NCBI GenBank assembly: GCA_021798985.1
Contig: JAJZBI010000025.1
Span: 1-55,867 of the forward strand
Source: Actinomycetes bacterium
GTDB taxonomy: Bacteria > Actinomycetota > Acidimicrobiia > Acidimicrobiales > Bog-793
Reading direction: 5' to 3'
DNA: 55,867 nt
Position 1 is the first letter of the stretch; the number at the start of each line of letters is the position of its first letter. Positions 16,414 through 23,970 of this stretch are shown here, in pieces. The translations under genes and the position numbers were made by a program. The notes below the pieces were generated by a model, which saw only the letters and a list, made by a program, of their open reading frames with translations, did no database searches and was not told where the DNA came from.

Positions 16414-16943
16414 GCCAAGGGCTCGCGACGAGAGACGAACGAACCGACGCCGCCGCGCACGAGCTCGTGGCGTCGGAGCTGGCGGCCGCACCGGGCAACG
16501 CTCCGGTGCGGCCGCAGGTGTCGGTGGCCATCGGTGTCGATCTCGTGGAGATCGCGCAGGTCGCGGCCGCGCTCGAGACCTTCGGGGAGCGGTATTTGCG
16601 GCGGCTCTTCACCTCGAGCGAGATCGACGCCTGCCGCCGTGCGGGCGGCGGCTATGCGATCGAGCGCCTGGCGACGCGCTTTGCCGCCAAGGAGGCGGCA
16701 CTCAAGATGCTCGAGCCCGCGCCGGACGAGGTGCCAGAGTGGCACGAGATCGAGGTCCGTTCCTTGCCCTCAGGTGCCTCCGAGATCGCCTTGGCCGGTG
16801 CCGCCGCGCGCCTCGCCGCGCGCCGCGCCATCCGCTCGGTTGCCATGAGCGCCAGCCACGAGGGCGGCTTTGCGACCGCCGTCGCCATCGGCTGGGGCGA
16901 ATCGTCCTGCCGGTGCAAATCAGTCGGTTTGGACAACGCCTGA
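16386..16943 (+). CDS. acpS: Holo-[acyl-carrier-protein] synthase
   Basis: The 185-residue product is an AcpS-type 4'-phosphopantetheinyl transferase, which moves the phosphopantetheine arm of CoA to a Ser of a carrier protein. The core motifs are GVDLVEI at residues 50-56 (Mg ligand D52) and TRFAAKEAALKML at 97-109 (E103); their 51-residue spacing matches the family. It is longer than the usual 120-130 aa because of a 45-residue N-terminal extension. AGGAGGGCC directly before ATG 16386, inside the end of the glycosyltransferase gene, supports this start and a 28-nt overlap. The next gene, 50 nt on, encodes a carrier protein, its likely substrate. Whether this is also the organism's fatty-acid AcpS cannot be decided from the window. 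Confidence 0.9.
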   Translation: MRGARGGRLSQGLATRDERTDAAAHELVASELAAAPGNAPVRPQVSVAIGVDLVEIAQVAAALETFGERYLRRLFTSSEIDACRRAGGGYAIERLATRFAAKEAALKMLEPAPDEVPEWHEIEVRSLPSGASEIALAGAAARLAARRAIRSVAMSASHEGGFATAVAIGWGESSCRCKSVGLDNA

Positions 16944-16993
16944 CCGGCAAATGCACGAATAGGCACGACGCATCGATGGAAGGAGCACCCCCA

Positions 16994-17239
16994 ATGGACG
17001 AGCCGATCCGCCGGATCCTCGGCGAGCACGCCCATCTTCAGGCCGACGTGGCCGAACTCGGCGACGACTCGGATCTCTACCAAGCTGGCTTGACCTCGCA
17101 CTCGAGCGTGAGCGTGATGCTCGCCCTGGAGGACGAGTTCGACGTGGAGTTTCCCCAGGAGATGCTGCGCAAGAAGACCTTCGGGTCGATCCACGCGATT
17201 CGCGACGCTCTCGCCCAGCTCGGAGCGGTGGTGGCCTGA
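16994..17239 (+). CDS. Small carrier protein (aminoacyl-carrier-protein type)
   Basis: An 81-residue acidic four-helix carrier protein. The expected phosphopantetheine site is S35 in YQAGLTSHSSVSVMLALED, where GLTS replaces the GxDS of fatty-acid ACPs. This variant is typical, as I recall, of the carrier proteins paired with SerRS-like amino acid:[carrier protein] ligases (Bradyrhizobium Bll0956/Bll0957 type). Helix III contains FPQEMLRKKTFGSIHAI. ATG 16994 has AAGGAG at a fair distance; another in-frame ATG at 16976 lacks a site. The gene ends in a TGATG overlap with the ligase gene, implying coupled translation and roughly equal amounts. AcpS is encoded just upstream. Confidence 0.88.
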   Translation: MDEPIRRILGEHAHLQADVAELGDDSDLYQAGLTSHSSVSVMLALEDEFDVEFPQEMLRKKTFGSIHAIRDALAQLGAVVA

Positions 17240-18210
17240 TGACAACGCTCGAGCACGCGGGCGCTGCACCCCCGACTGGCGTGCCGGCGCCTGCACCGAC
17301 GGCCGAGCACGGCGACCCCTACCGCGCCTTTCGGGACGAGCTGTTCGCCGCCGGCCTGCTCGTGCCCACCGGCGTCGACGGCCTCTACCTGCGTTCGGAG
17401 GCCTTCGAGTCGATCGTCCGTGGGATCGACGCGGCCGTCAGCAAGATGGCGGCAGTCGAAGCGCCGACCGTCTACCACTTCCCGCTCGTGGTGCCGGCTG
17501 GCTTGCTCGAGCGGACCGACTACGTGCGGTCGTTTCCCGACCTCATCGGGGTCCTCGACAGCTACGCGAAGGGTGAGGCCGGCTATGGCGACCTCCTCGC
17601 CGCCGCCGAGGAGGGCAGTTGGCCGCAGCACCTCGAGCACACTGGCCTCGGCCTGTGCTCGGCCGCCTGCCACCCGCTCTATCCGACGCTCGCGGGCAGC
17701 GAGATCCCACCGGCGGGGCGGCGCTTTGAGATCTTCGGTCAGGTGTTCCGGCACGAGCCGAGCGTCGACCCGGCGCGCCAGCAGGTGTTCCGCCAGCACG
17801 AGGTCGTCTTCGTCGGGGCACCGGCGGATGCCGCGGCGCATCGCGACGCCTGGGTGGAGCGCGGCCTCTCACTGCACCGCCGGCTCGGCCTTGTCGTCGA
17901 GGCGGTGGTGGCGAACGACCCCTTCTTCGGCCGGGGCGGCAGGATCCTCGCCGCCAACCAGCGTGCCGAGGCGTTGAAGATCGAGCTCGTCGCGCCGATC
18001 TGCTCGGCGGACCAGCCGACCGCGATCACCTCGGCGAACTGCCACCTCGACCACTTCGGCACGGCCTTCGGCCTGCGCCTCGGCGACGAGGTGGCGCACA
18101 GCGCGTGCGTGGGCTTCGGACTCGAGCGCATCGCGCTCGCCCTTTTGGCTGCGCACGGCTTGGAGTTCTCGAGCTGGCCGGCGAGCGTGCGCCAGGAGCT
18201 CGGTTGGTGA
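17239..18210 (+). CDS. Amino acid:[carrier protein] ligase, SerRS-like class II
   Basis: This 323-residue protein is the catalytic core of an atypical archaeal-type seryl-tRNA synthetase without a tRNA-binding arm. Family members adenylate a small amino acid and pass it to the phosphopantetheine of a carrier protein rather than to tRNA. Class II motif 2 is QVFRHEP near residues 168-174, continuing to FRQHEVVFVG (184-193); motif 3 is GFGLERIALAL at 292-302. Likely zinc ligands are C144, E188 and C290, with spacings of 44 and 102 that fit what I recall for the Bradyrhizobium enzyme (C131, E176, C279). The ATG overlaps the carrier-protein stop, and the next gene overlaps its own stop. The amino acid used (glycine or alanine in known cases) cannot be told here. 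Confidence 0.88.
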   Translation: MTTLEHAGAAPPTGVPAPAPTAEHGDPYRAFRDELFAAGLLVPTGVDGLYLRSEAFESIVRGIDAAVSKMAAVEAPTVYHFPLVVPAGLLERTDYVRSFPDLIGVLDSYAKGEAGYGDLLAAAEEGSWPQHLEHTGLGLCSAACHPLYPTLAGSEIPPAGRRFEIFGQVFRHEPSVDPARQQVFRQHEVVFVGAPADAAAHRDAWVERGLSLHRRLGLVVEAVVANDPFFGRGGRILAANQRAEALKIELVAPICSADQPTAITSANCHLDHFGTAFGLRLGDEVAHSACVGFGLERIALALLAAHGLEFSSWPASVRQELGW

Positions 18211-20000
18211 CCGAGACCCTCGCCAGCCCGCCGGCCGAAGCGGCCCCGGGTCCCGAGCTCGCGCTGGGTGGCCTCGCCGCGCCCGCCTCGGCGCGCGCCG
18301 TCCCCGTCTACTTCGGCGAGGGCGACGAGAGCCGCTTCGGCTGGCTCCACCTCCCCGAGGCCACGACGGCGCGCGCCGCGGTCGTGCTCTGCCCGCCCCT
18401 TGGGATCGAAGCGCTCAACGCGCACTGGGTGTACCGGCGCCTGGCCAGCGAGCTCGCGGCGTCCGGCGTGCTGGCGCTGCGATTCGACTATCGCGGCACC
18501 GGCGACTCGAGCGGCGAGGCGGATGGCGTCGCCGGCCTCGTCGAAGACGTTGCTGCGGCAATCCGCTTCGTGCGGGACTGCGGCGCCCCCCGGGTCGGCC
18601 TCGTTGGCCTGCGCGTCGGCGCCACCCTTGCGGCCGCCGCCGCCGAGAGCGAGCCGGTGGATGCGCTGGTGCTGTGGGACGTCTGCTCGGGGCGCTCGTT
18701 CCTGCGCGAGCAGCGCGCCCTCAAGCTCTTGAGCGTCGGCCCGTCGGCAGACGCGCCCGACGGCGCGGTGGAGCTGCTCGGCATGGTGCTGCCCAAAGAT
18801 GTCGCCGACGAGCTGCGCGCCACGGCGCTGCAGCCGAGCGAGGCGCCGCGCGCTCGCCGGAGCCTGTTGATCGAGCGCCCGGAGCGACCGCGGGACGAGC
18901 GGCTGCGCCGCGCCCTCGAGCACGAGGAACTGGAGCTGCTTGCAGCCGAGGGCCAGCACGAGTTCATCGATGTCGAGCCCGGCTACTCCCAGCCCCCCGA
19001 GCGGGTGATGAAGGACCTCGTGCACTGGCTCGACGCCCAGTTCCCCGCCGAGCGCGTGCCGGTGCTGAACGCCGGTCGCGAGAGCGCCGTCGTGCGTGCC
19101 GGCGATGGCTCGTGCCACACCGAGCGCACCGAGGTGATCGCGACCCACGGGCTCGCCGCCGTGCTGACCGAGCCGGCGCGGCGCGATCCTGCGGCCCCCG
19201 TGGCGTTCTTCTTGAACGCCGGGCTGATCCATCACGTCGGGCCGGGACGGCTGTGGGTCGACCTCGCCCGAGAGTTCGCCGCCCGCGGGATCGCGTCGGT
19301 CCGCTTCGATCTGCGCGGCATCGGCGATAGCGACGGCGCCGAGGCACCGATCCGCGGGGCCTATCCCCCTGAGGCGCTCGCCGATGTGGCCGCGGCGATC
19401 GCGCACTACTGCCCAGGAGGGGCGCGCGACGCGTACCTCGTCGGGCTGTGCTCGGGCGCCTATCACGCGGCCGAGGCGGCGATCGCGCTCGGCGCGCGCG
19501 CTGTCGGGCTGCTCAACCCGGCGTTGTTCTTCGACCCCGCCGAGCTGCGCGTCCCCCGCGAGGACGACGCCGCGCCCACGGCGGGGGCCGGGATCGCGAT
19601 GAACCCGCTCGTGCGCTGGATGCGCTCCAAGCGCGTCCTGCTCGATCTCGTGGAGTGGCGCCCGATCCGAACGCTGCGTCACAGCCCGCGCCTCACCGCG
19701 ATGCTCGACGGCGCGTACCTATTGTGGGCGGCCGCCGACCGGCTCGGGATCGCGAAGAGCCCGCTGCGGGTCATGGAGGCGCTGGCCGCGGCCGAGGTCG
19801 ACACGCTGCTCGTCTGCGGCAGTTGGGAGCGCCGACCCTTCGCGCGCTGGCGCAAGCGCACCCGGGCGCTCGAGCAGACCGGGGCGCTGCGCTATGTGAG
19901 CTTCACGAGCGATGACCACACCTTCTTCGAGGCCGGAAACCGCCGGCGCGCGGCGGCGCTCGTGTGCGAGCAGGCGACAAAGGCACTGGCTGGCCGATGA
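18207..20000 (+). CDS. Tandem alpha/beta hydrolase-fold protein (Arg lobe, Cys lobe)
   Basis: The 597-residue protein contains two alpha/beta-hydrolase domains (about 40-280 and 325-595). Both keep the family's oxyanion region and FDYRGTGDSSGE (93-104) or FDLRGIGDSDGA (367-378). At the nucleophile elbow the first lobe reads GLRVG (R136 in place of Ser) and lacks an obvious catalytic His, so it looks inactive. The second reads GLCSG with C415, plus a likely catalytic His in SDDHTFF near the end. Cys nucleophiles in this fold occur in acyltransferases and dienelactone hydrolases. Start GTG 18207 overlaps the ligase stop (GTGA), with GGAG upstream. Its place beside an aminoacyl-carrier pathway suggests transfer or hydrolysis of the aminoacyl thioester, which is an inference. 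Confidence 0.82.
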   Translation: MTETLASPPAEAAPGPELALGGLAAPASARAVPVYFGEGDESRFGWLHLPEATTARAAVVLCPPLGIEALNAHWVYRRLASELAASGVLALRFDYRGTGDSSGEADGVAGLVEDVAAAIRFVRDCGAPRVGLVGLRVGATLAAAAAESEPVDALVLWDVCSGRSFLREQRALKLLSVGPSADAPDGAVELLGMVLPKDVADELRATALQPSEAPRARRSLLIERPERPRDERLRRALEHEELELLAAEGQHEFIDVEPGYSQPPERVMKDLVHWLDAQFPAERVPVLNAGRESAVVRAGDGSCHTERTEVIATHGLAAVLTEPARRDPAAPVAFFLNAGLIHHVGPGRLWVDLAREFAARGIASVRFDLRGIGDSDGAEAPIRGAYPPEALADVAAAIAHYCPGGARDAYLVGLCSGAYHAAEAAIALGARAVGLLNPALFFDPAELRVPREDDAAPTAGAGIAMNPLVRWMRSKRVLLDLVEWRPIRTLRHSPRLTAMLDGAYLLWAAADRLGIAKSPLRVMEALAAAEVDTLLVCGSWERRPFARWRKRTRALEQTGALRYVSFTSDDHTFFEAGNRRRAAALVCEQATKALAGR

Positions 20001-20010
20001 GGCGACGCCC

Positions 20011-21483
20011 GTGAGCCCACCCGCGCTCAGGCTGCGCCGCGAAGGCGAGGCCGGCACGTGGTCCGACGGTGACGGCGCCAGCGCGCCGGCCGAGGAGCGG
20101 GCGCGCCCACGGGGCGCCCATCTCCGCCACCACGTGCGGGGCGCCCGTCACCACCTGCCGACCCTGCTCGCCGGCAAGGGCCTGATCGGCCGGTTCGTCT
20201 ACCTCGTGGCCACCCAGGTCGTCACCGTGCTCCTCGGCCTCGTCTACTGGACGACGGTCGCCCGCCTGGTCGTCCCCAACCAGGTCGGGCTCGCCTCGAC
20301 GGCGATGTTCGCTGCCTCGCTCATCGCCGCGCTCGGCGTCCTCGGCCTCACCTCTCTCGTGCTCGTGATCCTCGGGTCGGCTGACGAGGGCGAGCGGCGC
20401 GCCATCGTGTCGACCTCGGTGACCTTGGCGGCGATCGTCACCGGCGCGATCGCGCTCGGCGTCTGGGGGGCGTCGCGTTTCATGGGCCCGAGCTTCCGTC
20501 GCATCGGTGCCGACCCGGTGACCTCGCTGCTCTTCGTGCTCGGCACCGCCACCTTCACGTCGGTGACCGTGCTCGACGCCGTCTGCATCGGCCTGCGCCG
20601 TGGCCCGGTGCAGCTCGCGCGCAACATCGTGTCCGCGGTGCTGAAGGTCGCCCTGGCGGGGGCGTGCGTGCTGCTCGGCTTCAAGACGACGGCCGGGCTG
20701 CTCGGCGCCTGGGACGCCTCGATGCTGATCTCGGTGCCGATCGTGCCGCTGATGCTGCGGCTGCATCGCCACGCCCCCGCCTACTCCCTGCGCCAGCGGG
20801 TCGCGCTCATCCGGCGCTACGGGATGCTCTCGCTCCGCCACCACCTGCTCAACGTGGCGATCAGCTCGGTGGCCTTCTTCCTGCCCGTCGTGGCCGCGCT
20901 GTTCACGGTGCCCGAGCAGATGGCCTACTTCTCGATGGCCCAGCTCGTGTCGGCCTGTGCCCTGCTGCTGCCCTTCTTGTTGACGATGAGCCTGTTCGTC
21001 GAGAGCAGCGGCGACCACGAGCTGCTGCGCCGCAACCTGCGCCGCACGCTGCCGGTCGGCCTGGGCTGCTGCGTGCTCGTCCTCGCCGTGCTCGAGCCCG
21101 GCGGTCCGCTCGTGCTGTCGGTCTTTGGGCACAACTACGTGACCCACGGGCTCGTGCCGCTGCGCCTGCTCCTGCTCGGCGGCCTCCCCTATGTCGCAAA
21201 GGACCACTTCGTCGCGGTCCGTCGGGCCCAGGAGCGTCTCGGTGAGGCGGCGAAGATCGGGGCGGTCTCGACGCTCGCCGAGATCGCGGCGGCGGCGCTT
21301 GGCGGCTGGCTCGGCGGCCTCGACGGCCTGTGCCTTGGCTGGCTGTGCTGCACCGTGCTCGAGGCGACCTACTTCTTGCCCCGCGTGCTGTCGGTGCTGC
21401 GCTCGCCGGTCCCGACGCCGACGCTCGAGACCGAGCTCGCGCTCGAGACCGTGGCCTTGAGCGAGCCGAACGCCCTTCGCTGA
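20011..21483 (+). CDS. Wzx/MOP-superfamily flippase-like membrane protein
   Basis: A 490-residue integral membrane protein with about 12 helices beginning near residue 60, after an Arg-rich cytoplasmic N-terminus. The first helices, KGLIGRFVYLVATQVVTVLL and VYWTTVARLVVPNQVGLAST, match the polysaccharide-biosynthesis flippase pattern. Such proteins move lipid-linked sugars, or in some cases other amphipaths, across the cytoplasmic membrane. The assigned start is GTG 20011, 10 nt after the preceding stop; the ribosome site is weak, and coupling with the upstream gene is likely. It closes the carrier-protein cluster and so would export whatever lipid-linked glycan that cluster makes. Confidence 0.82.
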   Translation: MSPPALRLRREGEAGTWSDGDGASAPAEERARPRGAHLRHHVRGARHHLPTLLAGKGLIGRFVYLVATQVVTVLLGLVYWTTVARLVVPNQVGLASTAMFAASLIAALGVLGLTSLVLVILGSADEGERRAIVSTSVTLAAIVTGAIALGVWGASRFMGPSFRRIGADPVTSLLFVLGTATFTSVTVLDAVCIGLRRGPVQLARNIVSAVLKVALAGACVLLGFKTTAGLLGAWDASMLISVPIVPLMLRLHRHAPAYSLRQRVALIRRYGMLSLRHHLLNVAISSVAFFLPVVAALFTVPEQMAYFSMAQLVSACALLLPFLLTMSLFVESSGDHELLRRNLRRTLPVGLGCCVLVLAVLEPGGPLVLSVFGHNYVTHGLVPLRLLLLGGLPYVAKDHFVAVRRAQERLGEAAKIGAVSTLAEIAAAALGGWLGGLDGLCLGWLCCTVLEATYFLPRVLSVLRSPVPTPTLETELALETVALSEPNALR

Positions 21484-21530
21484 GCTGGCACGACGCGCCA
21501 AGCCCTTGCCGGCTGGGGCACCCTTGCGCA

Positions 21531-21536
21531 TAGGCT
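21531..21536 (+). promoter_or_regulatory. -10-like TAGGCT for a probable leaderless start
   Basis: TAGGCT ends 8 nt before ATG 21545, which has no Shine-Dalgarno site. The distance fits transcription starting at or near the ATG. Confidence 0.45.
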
Positions 21537-21544
21537 AAGCGACC

Positions 21545-21778
21545 ATGCGCCTCGCTCCTCGCCTCCGAAAGGCCGTGGCGACCGGCCCGGAGCGCTGCGC
21601 GGCGGACTGGCGCCGGCCCGACGGCTACTGGCGCTGTTCCCGCCCCGCCGGCCACCGCGGGCGCCACAAGCTGCGTGCCACGGTGCGCGAGCAGGCCCAG
21701 GTCGGCCTGCGCGAGCTGAACCGTCGCGAGGCGACGCGCCGTGCCGCGGACGGGGGCGACGGTCTCGTCGCTGGCTGA
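21545..21778 (+). CDS. Small Cys/His-rich hypothetical protein
   Basis: A 77-residue basic protein with the pattern C-x12-C-x5-H-x3-H in its middle (C19, then C31 in YWRCSRPAGHRGRHK with H37 and H41), which could bind one zinc ion. I recognise similar short actinobacterial proteins with a WxCxxxxGHxGxH core but no assigned function. The rest is Arg/Ala-rich and probably helical. It has no ribosome site; a TAGGCT hexamer 8 nt upstream suggests a leaderless mRNA. It lies between the flippase gene and a GNAT gene, both separate units. Confidence 0.6.
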   Translation: MRLAPRLRKAVATGPERCAADWRRPDGYWRCSRPAGHRGRHKLRATVREQAQVGLRELNRREATRRAADGGDGLVAG

Positions 21779-21834
21779 CGCCGCGCCGAGCCCCGCGCTC
21801 GGTCGGTGCAGGTTTGTCCGTGGTCGTGGGGCGG

Positions 21835-21840
21835 TATGGC
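21835..21840 (+). promoter_or_regulatory. -10-like TATGGC for a probable leaderless start
   Basis: TATGGC ends 6 nt before ATG 21847, which lacks a Shine-Dalgarno site. Confidence 0.35.
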
Positions 21841-21846
21841 CGCGAC

Positions 21847-22683
21847 ATGGCGGCTCGCCCCGTGCCGGAGGACCGGCCCGCGCTCGGGACGGGAGGCGCC
21901 GACGCCCTGGCGCCGGTTCGTGAGCGCTTCGCAACGAGCACCCGGCTATGGGGCGGGCCGGCGGCGCGCCACGTCGTCGAGCCGGGCTACTGGCACACCC
22001 TCAGCGGGTCGGCGAGCATCGACTACAACGTGGCCGGGGTGCACGACCCCGACGAGGCGGCATGCGCGCGGGCGGCCGCCGCGATCGAGCAGGAGCGGGT
22101 CCCGGGCCTGGTGATGGTGGCGGGGCCGGCGCTCGGCGGCGTTGCCGCGCTGATCGAAGCGGGCTGGAGCCCGATCTCGGCGGTGCCCTTCATGGTGGCG
22201 GCGCTCGACGACCATGCGGCGGCCGTCGCGGCCGATCCCGCCGTGCGGCGCCTTGGCGCCGAGCACGCCCGGCCGCTGCGCTCGCTCGTCGCCGAGACCT
22301 TCTCGACGGGCGAGGAGTCGGCGCGCGTGGCCGTCCCCGACGAGGCGCTGCGCCCCCCCGGCGCGGCGCGCCACCACGCCAGCCCGGCGCGCTATGACGC
22401 GTTCGGGCTCGTGTCGCAGGGCGAGCTCGTGTCCGCGGTGCTCGCCTCGAGCGTCGGTGAGACCACCTGCTTGTGGGCGATGGCCACGGCGCCCCGGGCC
22501 CAGCGCCAAGGCCACGGCCAGCGCTTGCTCGCCAGCGTGCTGGCCGAGGCGCGCCGCGCCGGCGCGACGCGGGCGCTGTTGCTCGCCTCGGCGGCCGGCC
22601 GGCGGCTGTACGCGGCGGCCGGCTTCGAGGTGCTCGAGTACTGGCAGGTGTGGTCCAAGCGGCGCTGGGCCGTGCTCTGCTAG
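21847..22683 (+). CDS. GNAT-family N-acetyltransferase
   Basis: A 278-residue protein whose C-terminal 100 residues form a GNAT acetyl-CoA-binding domain: AMATAPRAQRQGHGQRLLASVL contains the Q/RxxGxG/A pyrophosphate loop, followed by AGATRALLLASAAGRRLYAAAGFEVLEYW, the beta5-alpha4 segment. The N-terminal half resembles a degenerate second acetyltransferase domain (compare LWGGPAARHVVEPGYWHTLSGSASIDYN), a layout seen in several actinobacterial GNAT proteins. The ATG at 21847 is chosen; a GTG-like start at 21814 is possible. The acceptor cannot be deduced. The gene overlaps no neighbour and is probably transcribed alone. Confidence 0.75.
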   Translation: MAARPVPEDRPALGTGGADALAPVRERFATSTRLWGGPAARHVVEPGYWHTLSGSASIDYNVAGVHDPDEAACARAAAAIEQERVPGLVMVAGPALGGVAALIEAGWSPISAVPFMVAALDDHAAAVAADPAVRRLGAEHARPLRSLVAETFSTGEESARVAVPDEALRPPGAARHHASPARYDAFGLVSQGELVSAVLASSVGETTCLWAMATAPRAQRQGHGQRLLASVLAEARRAGATRALLLASAAGRRLYAAAGFEVLEYWQVWSKRRWAVLC

Positions 22684-22832
22684 GCCTTGGCCCGCTGGCG
22701 CGGCGATGTGCGCGCGCCCCGAGCACGCGTCACGATGGTGCTGCTGCCGGCGGAGCGGCCGGCGGTCGCCGGTCCCGCGCCACGTGGTGCGTCGCGCCGG
22801 CGGGGGCGAGGACACAAAGGGAGGACGGGCGC

Positions 22833-23576
22833 GTGTACGACGCCATGCAGGCCGAAACGGTGACCATCGCAGGCCACGGCGACGACGACATCGAGGCCTA
22901 CCTCGCCCGTCCCCTCGTCGCCGGGCCGATCGGGGGCGTCGTCGTCATCCACCACATGCCCGGCTACGACCCCGAGACCAAAGAGATCACCCGGCGCTTC
23001 GCGGCGCAGGGCTACGCGGCCATCTGCCCCAACCTCTACAGCCGCGAGGCGCCCGGGGCGAGCCCGGACGACGCGGCCGCAGCGGCCCGGGCGGCCGGCG
23101 GCGTCCCCGACGACCGCCTCGTCGGGGACGTGGCGGGTGCCGCCGCTGCGCTGCGCGCGCTGTCGTCCTCGAACGGCAAGGTCGGCGTGATCGGCTACTG
23201 CTCAGGGGGGCGCCAGGCCTTCCTCGCCGCTTGCTCGCTGCCGCTCCAGGCCGCCGTCGACTGCTACGGCGCCTTCGTGGTGAACACGCCGCCCCCTGAG
23301 TCGCCGCTGCGCGTCACCCCGCTGCTCGATCGCGCCGAGCAGCTGGCCTGCCCGCTGCTCGGCTTGTTCGGGGCCGAGGACGGCTACCCGAGCCCCGAGG
23401 AGGTCGCCGAGCTCGACCGCCGCCTGAGCGAGCTCAACAAGCCGCACGAGTTCCACAGCTACGAGGGCGCAGGGCACGCCTTCTTCGCCGTCAACCGCCC
23501 GAGCTACCGCCCCGAGGCGGCCGTTGAGGGATGGCGGAGGATCTTTGCGTTCTTCGGCACCCACCTGAAGGGCTAG
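22833..23576 (+). CDS. Dienelactone hydrolase family protein
   Basis: The 247-residue product is a carboxymethylenebutenolidase-type alpha/beta hydrolase with the Cys-Asp-His triad: C123 in VIGYCSGGRQAF, D183 in LFGAEDGYPSPEE and H215 in YEGAGHAFFAV. The N-terminus has VVVIHHMPGYDPETKEI, the usual oxyanion region. Such enzymes open lactone rings in aromatic degradation, and many homologues have other ester substrates. GTG 22833 is chosen over ATG 22845 because AAAGGGAGG lies 8-9 nt upstream. A small DUF6295-like gene follows after 8 nt with its own AGGAGA site, indicating an operon of two. Confidence 0.88.
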   Translation: MYDAMQAETVTIAGHGDDDIEAYLARPLVAGPIGGVVVIHHMPGYDPETKEITRRFAAQGYAAICPNLYSREAPGASPDDAAAAARAAGGVPDDRLVGDVAGAAAALRALSSSNGKVGVIGYCSGGRQAFLAACSLPLQAAVDCYGAFVVNTPPPESPLRVTPLLDRAEQLACPLLGLFGAEDGYPSPEEVAELDRRLSELNKPHEFHSYEGAGHAFFAVNRPSYRPEAAVEGWRRIFAFFGTHLKG

Positions 23577-23584
23577 GAGAGACC

Positions 23585-23896
23585 ATGTGCACCTACCTCA
23601 CCGAACGCGTGGCGATGGCGGCGCGCGCCAAGGGGACGCCGGAGTGGCTGAAGGTCACCGATGCGTCCGTCTACTTCGACCATCCAGCGGACCTGCCGGC
23701 GGAGCACTCGCTCAACATCGACCTGCTGGCACCGGCAGAAGGGCCCTCGGCGCGCGTCGCCGTCGAGCTCGACGCGGCCGCGGCGCTCGGCCTCGCCCGC
23801 GCCGTCTTGGAGATGCTGGCGAGCGCGCCCGAGGGGCTCTTGCCGAACGAGGTGGCGAGCGCGGCCCGCGCGCACCTCGCCGGGGCCGCGCGCTGA
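23585..23896 (+). CDS. DUF6295-like small protein
   Basis: A 103-residue protein beginning MCTYLTERVAMAARAKG and containing VTDASVYFDHPADLPAEHSLNIDLL, a pattern I associate with the uncharacterised actinobacterial family DUF6295. Helical VELDAAAALGLARAVLEML and a C-terminal Ala-rich helix follow. No catalytic residues can be assigned. The start has AGGAGAG 4 nt upstream. It is the second gene of an operon with the dienelactone hydrolase, which suggests a linked role. A 20-bp direct duplication spans its stop codon. Confidence 0.75.
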   Translation: MCTYLTERVAMAARAKGTPEWLKVTDASVYFDHPADLPAEHSLNIDLLAPAEGPSARVAVELDAAAALGLARAVLEMLASAPEGLLPNEVASAARAHLAGAAR

Positions 23897-23929
23897 GCTG
23901 CCCGGTGCTGCGCTGAGCTGACCGGTGCG
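23890..23929. repeat. 20-bp tandem duplication across a stop codon
   Basis: Two adjacent 20-bp units (23890-23909 and 23910-23929) differ at 2 positions. Each contains the CGCTGA that forms the stop of the DUF6295-like gene. Confidence 0.7.
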
Positions 23930-23934
23930 GCGCG

Positions 23935-23951
23935 CTTGCCAATGGGGCAAG
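23935..23951. promoter_or_regulatory. Inverted repeat CTTGCC-N5-GGCAAG before malic enzyme
   Basis: Perfect 6-bp arms with a 5-nt spacer lie 20 nt upstream of the malic enzyme start at 23971, in a good place for a repressor or activator site. Confidence 0.45.
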
Positions 23952-23970
23952 GGCGCGCTCAGATAGCCGG

